DNA of 64,000 nucleotides. Origin: G963665925 sp050596425. GTDB taxonomy: Bacteria > Bacillota > Clostridia > Peptostreptococcales > Acidaminobacteraceae. Shown piece after piece: positions 61,522 through 64,000 of the stretch. The translations under genes were made by a program, and so were the position numbers. Numbering within the stretch: position 1 is the first letter of the stretch; each line of letters begins with the position of its first letter. Below the pieces are notes generated by a model. It ran no database searches. It had not been told where the DNA came from and worked only from the letters and a program-made list of their open reading frames with translations. The stretch lies in contig NZ_CP192292.1 in NCBI RefSeq assembly GCF_050596425.1, forward strand, positions 124,001 to 188,000, written 5' to 3'.

Positions 61522-62221
61522 AGATGTGATACTTACACAACTTCAAAATGACCAAATTCTAGTTACGGGTTGTGACTCCTGTGGTGGAATTGGATTAAAG
61601 CGAGATGATACCCTTGAGGCGCCACCTGAAGTCGTAGGGGCGATTACTGCAAGGGTGGCCCTGCTTGAGGTTCTCAGCTTGGGGGCATCGGTGGTGAGTG
61701 TGGCTGTGCCCATAGCCAATGAACCTGATGCAACTGGAAGACGTCTTTTAAAAGGCGTTAAATCATGTCTTGATGAATTTGGACTTCGTGTGCCTGTTCT
61801 AACAAGCATGGAAAAGAATATGCCCACCTCGATGACAGCCCTAGGTGTGGTTGTCAACGGTCTAGCGAAAACCATAAAAAGAAGTCCCTTTCACAGGGGG
61901 GATGCAGTGTATGTTATAGGACGCCCCTCAGTCGGGCCTGAGGTTATAGATCATAGTGACAAACTTTTAAAGGCATCGACTATAAAGCGTCTTTTAGAAA
62001 TGAACGCTGTTCGAGAGATTCTCCCAGTGGGTTCAAAAGGTGTGATGGGGGAACTGAATGATATGTTTGTGAGTCGAGATGAAAGTTACCAGCTTATAGA
62101 AGGGGTGGAACTGGATATGGAGAAATCCTGCGGACCATCTTCTGTGGCCATTGTCGTTGTGAAAAAAGACCTTCTCTTAGATTTTGATATTCCCACTGTT
62201 CTCATCGGTCATGTTGTATAG
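61508..62221 (+). CDS. cblS: AIR-synthase-related protein, probably alpha-ribazole kinase CblS
   Basis: A 237-residue PurM-like ATP-binding protein with TGCDSCGGIGLKRDD near the N-terminus and VGAITARVALLEVLSLGA, the nucleotide-binding pattern of the family. CblS phosphorylates alpha-ribazole so that it can join cobalamin. Start at one of two tandem ATGs (61508/61511), both inside cblT; the 14-base overlap implies coupling. It ends VLIGHVV. Evidence is family similarity plus context. Confidence 0.75.
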   Translation: MMTYRDVILTQLQNDQILVTGCDSCGGIGLKRDDTLEAPPEVVGAITARVALLEVLSLGASVVSVAVPIANEPDATGRRLLKGVKSCLDEFGLRVPVLTSMEKNMPTSMTALGVVVNGLAKTIKRSPFHRGDAVYVIGRPSVGPEVIDHSDKLLKASTIKRLLEMNAVREILPVGSKGVMGELNDMFVSRDESYQLIEGVELDMEKSCGPSSVAIVVVKKDLLLDFDIPTVLIGHVV

Positions 62222-62437
62222 GCGATAAGGGACAGGAAGTATAGAGGGATGGATTAAAAAGACCACAAAATGGGTAGAATATTATAAAGAATATAAATTT
62301 AATTGTAAATTTTTTCGGAATTATGTTACAAAAACCTTAAAAAATCGCTGTTTCTACCGATAAATGATGTATAATTATAAAAATCGAATATTGTCGAATA
62401 AAGGAGCAGCGTATCCAAATGTAAAGGTGGGATGACC

Positions 62438-62785
62438 ATGACTGCGAATTTGAAAGACAAAAGAGTGGACGGCCGTCTGGCAAATCAATCTGAGCTAAGT
62501 GAAATGTTTTACGTCAACGAGCGTTATGCAGATTTTGCACCACCTGCAGAAATTGATTTAACCGATGTTTTTGATCGAGTGGTTCGAATTAGAACTTTTA
62601 CGTCCATGAAGGTTGGCGAGTTTATCGGAGTGGATATTAGAGTGAGTCGAGTGATTTACAGTGTTGTTGGCCGTGTGGAAACAGTTAAAGCAGATGAAAC
62701 AGGCTACTGGATAACACTCTTTGTAGACTACGTGCCAAATGGTATGTTATTAGAACTTGAGGATGTTATTACATCTGCTATATAG
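62438..62785 (+). CDS. Hypothetical small protein
   Basis: A 115-residue protein that I do not recognise. The first 30 residues are polar; residues 45-115 alternate hydrophobic and charged residues as in a small beta-barrel (VVRIRTFTSMKVGEFIGVDI, VIYSVVGRVETVKADETGYW). No PilZ motif (RxxxR, DxSxxG) is complete. AAAGGTGG lies seven bases before the chosen ATG (62438). It precedes an HD-GYP protein after a terminator. Confidence 0.65.
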   Translation: MTANLKDKRVDGRLANQSELSEMFYVNERYADFAPPAEIDLTDVFDRVVRIRTFTSMKVGEFIGVDIRVSRVIYSVVGRVETVKADETGYWITLFVDYVPNGMLLELEDVITSAI

Positions 62786-63119
62786 TGGGTAAGATTAAAT
62801 AATATTTTGAAGCGTATTTGTTAAAATCATAGTAACATAGTATAACCATAGCAAAAAAACTCCCACAAAAGGGAGTTTTTTAGTTGGGCGAGGGAATTTT
62901 GGAAACAAGTTTGTTGTTTTTCCAAATCCACCTACAGAAAATGATAGAATACAAATAGATAAGGCCTTTTGAAATATATGGGCATTTTTTGACGAATATA
63001 CAATTTTCATGAAGAATCCGGGATTAATTTAAAGAAAAAGGGTAATAAATAAAGGACATCCAGTCCAAATGGAGAATTCATCTATTGTCTGGATTTTTTA
63101 GCGGGGTAGGTGATCAAAG
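62786..63119 (+). other. Intergenic region before the HD-GYP gene
   Basis: Contents: a terminator (62853-62881, AACTCCC/GGGAGTT with T6); a hairpin TTTGGAAA/TTTTCCAAA (about 62895-62925); and a second terminator-like hairpin ATCCAG/CTGGAT with T6 at 63058-63099, just 20 bases before the start codon, which could be an attenuator. No known c-di-GMP riboswitch motif was recognised. Confidence 0.5.
62853..62881 (+). terminator. Terminator after the 62438 gene
   Basis: AACTCCC-ACAAAA-GGGAGTT followed by T6. Confidence 0.9.
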
Positions 63120-64000
63120 TTGAAATACGTTGAAATCGGAAAAGTTGAACCAGGTATGATCCTAGCAGAAGCCATATTTAATGAAGATGGGACTGTTGAA
63201 TTGTTGGGTGCTGGTGCAGAGCTAAGCGAGCGTCATATTAAGCTGTTAAAGCGCCTGGGGATTCTTGCAGTCAAAATATCAGATTTTGAACCGCCGTACT
63301 CGGGCACAAATCGAACTGCAAAACCAACTTCAGCATCCCTTGATGCAGATACGGTTGAAAGAGCTGCTAAGGAAGCAGGTCGTCGATATGATGTTGAAAA
63401 GTTTAAGTCAGAACTTGAGGAGCTAGAAGAAGAAAACTATGCTCCCGTGGTGACCAATGTCGTTAATGCCAATATGGTCATTAACGTTCTTACAGGTGAT
63501 GGTAACACGCCAATTGACGTTAAACATGAAGAAATGATTGAAGAAACGAAAGAGATGTTCCATCATCTCAAGGAATCAAATGATATAGATTTATCTTCTG
63601 TGAAGGAAAACATTGAAGAAGCCCTTCCGGATATGATTCGCAACAACGATGTGCTTATGCGTTTAAACCAGTTGAAGGAATCAGATGATTATACATTTGA
63701 GCACAGTTTACGTGTGTCAATTTTAGCCAGCATGATTGGAAAGTGGCTTGGATACAGCAAACAACAGCTTGTTGAACTTGGACAAGCGGCCTTATTATTT
63801 GATATTGGGAAAATGAAAATTCCAGATTTTATATTGAATAAGGAAAAGCCTATTACAGATGATGAGTTTGAAGTGATTAAAAGGCATGCCCAGTTTGGCT
63901 ACAGTGTGTTGATGAAAACGCAGGGCGTAACAAATAATATTAAGTATAGTGCATTACAGCATCACGAAAGACTGGATGGGAGCGGGTATCCCCTAAGATT
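63120..64000 (+). CDS. HD-GYP domain protein, 3' end outside window
   Basis: Putative c-di-GMP phosphodiesterase or a degenerate relative. The visible 293 residues start at TTG 63120 (GTAGGTGA site upstream; an ATG-first reading would lose the conserved KYVEIGKVEPGM start). An N-terminal DUF3391-like segment is followed by a linker and the HD-GYP domain beginning near residue 200: EHSLRVSILASMIG, then LLFDIGKMKIPDFIL, and HHERLDGSGYP. The HD motif's His is Phe (FDIGK instead of HDIGK), so one metal ligand is lost. Confidence 0.88.
   Translation, partial: MKYVEIGKVEPGMILAEAIFNEDGTVELLGAGAELSERHIKLLKRLGILAVKISDFEPPYSGTNRTAKPTSASLDADTVERAAKEAGRRYDVEKFKSELEELEEENYAPVVTNVVNANMVINVLTGDGNTPIDVKHEEMIEETKEMFHHLKESNDIDLSSVKENIEEALPDMIRNNDVLMRLNQLKESDDYTFEHSLRVSILASMIGKWLGYSKQQLVELGQAALLFDIGKMKIPDFILNKEKPITDDEFEVIKRHAQFGYSVLMKTQGVTNNIKYSALQHHERLDGSGYPLR

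Noticed and set aside
1..64000. Search for CRISPR arrays, tRNA/rRNA genes, transposases, phage or toxin-antitoxin genes
   Set aside because: None could be recognised by eye on either strand. A dedicated tRNA and repeat scan would be needed to exclude small ones.

Overview
The window is ordinary chromosome of a low-to-mid GC Gram-positive bacterium, most likely an anaerobic member of the Clostridia. The evidence is the strong AGGAGG-type ribosome binding sites almost everywhere, TATAAT/TTGACA-like promoters, many hairpin-plus-T-run terminators, lipoprotein signal peptides, a clostridial-style thiSFGHE operon behind a TPP riboswitch, a true GlnRS, a CblT/CblS-type alpha-ribazole salvage pair, and a dense set of c-di-GMP and chemotaxis signalling genes. 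I see no tRNA or rRNA genes, CRISPR arrays, phage genes, insertion sequences or plasmid genes. The genus cannot be fixed from the sequence alone.

Layout, left to right. The window opens inside ptsI (2-1171). A secreted protein and a small membrane protein of unknown function follow. A minus-strand phosphonate/phosphate-type ABC importer (phnD-phnC-phnE, with two permease units fused) lies next to a membrane-anchored MsrA-MsrB fusion. A minus-strand operon (7687-12311) joins a 7TM hybrid histidine kinase to two ABC-2 permeases without an ATPase. Next come a His-rich DUF1292 protein coupled to an NhaC antiporter, a TetR regulator, and an OPT peptide transporter / PqqD-like / PepD dipeptidase operon. 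A multi-PAS kinase, glnS, a membrane diguanylate cyclase and a small monooxygenase-like protein lead to the TPP-riboswitch-controlled thiSFGHE operon (25136-29072).

The middle holds a His/Met-rich protein followed by a two-component system (29341-32029), a YwaF-like membrane protein, and a highly expressed-looking peptide ABC transporter operon (33594-39374) with a 710-base leader region and a hairpin-rich gap after its binding-protein gene. A cobalamin-binding sensor protein sits directly upstream of an MscS channel, followed by a patatin lipase, an EamA transporter, an acetate transporter and a PAS-GAF-GGDEF diguanylate cyclase.

The right part has a TetR regulator whose 27-bp operator recurs upstream of the neighbouring ABC exporter (46615-49937), DUF554, a chemotaxis receptor, and an alkaline phosphatase/YibE-F operon preceded by a PhoP-box-like array. 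After that come a tautomerase, an acetyltransferase, DUF503, YjbQ, MgtC, a flavin disulfide reductase, cblT-cblS, an unknown small protein, and a partial HD-GYP protein running off the end.

The most unusual signals are intergenic. A composite repeat (26-bp conserved arm plus a long palindrome) occurs twice, and shorter relatives of its arm sit in at least four other gaps. The TetR operator pair and the PhoP-like array give concrete regulon predictions. Several gene pairings look under-described: the His/Met-rich protein with its kinase, the B12 sensor with MscS, the PqqD-like protein with the peptide genes, and the kinase with ATPase-less permeases.
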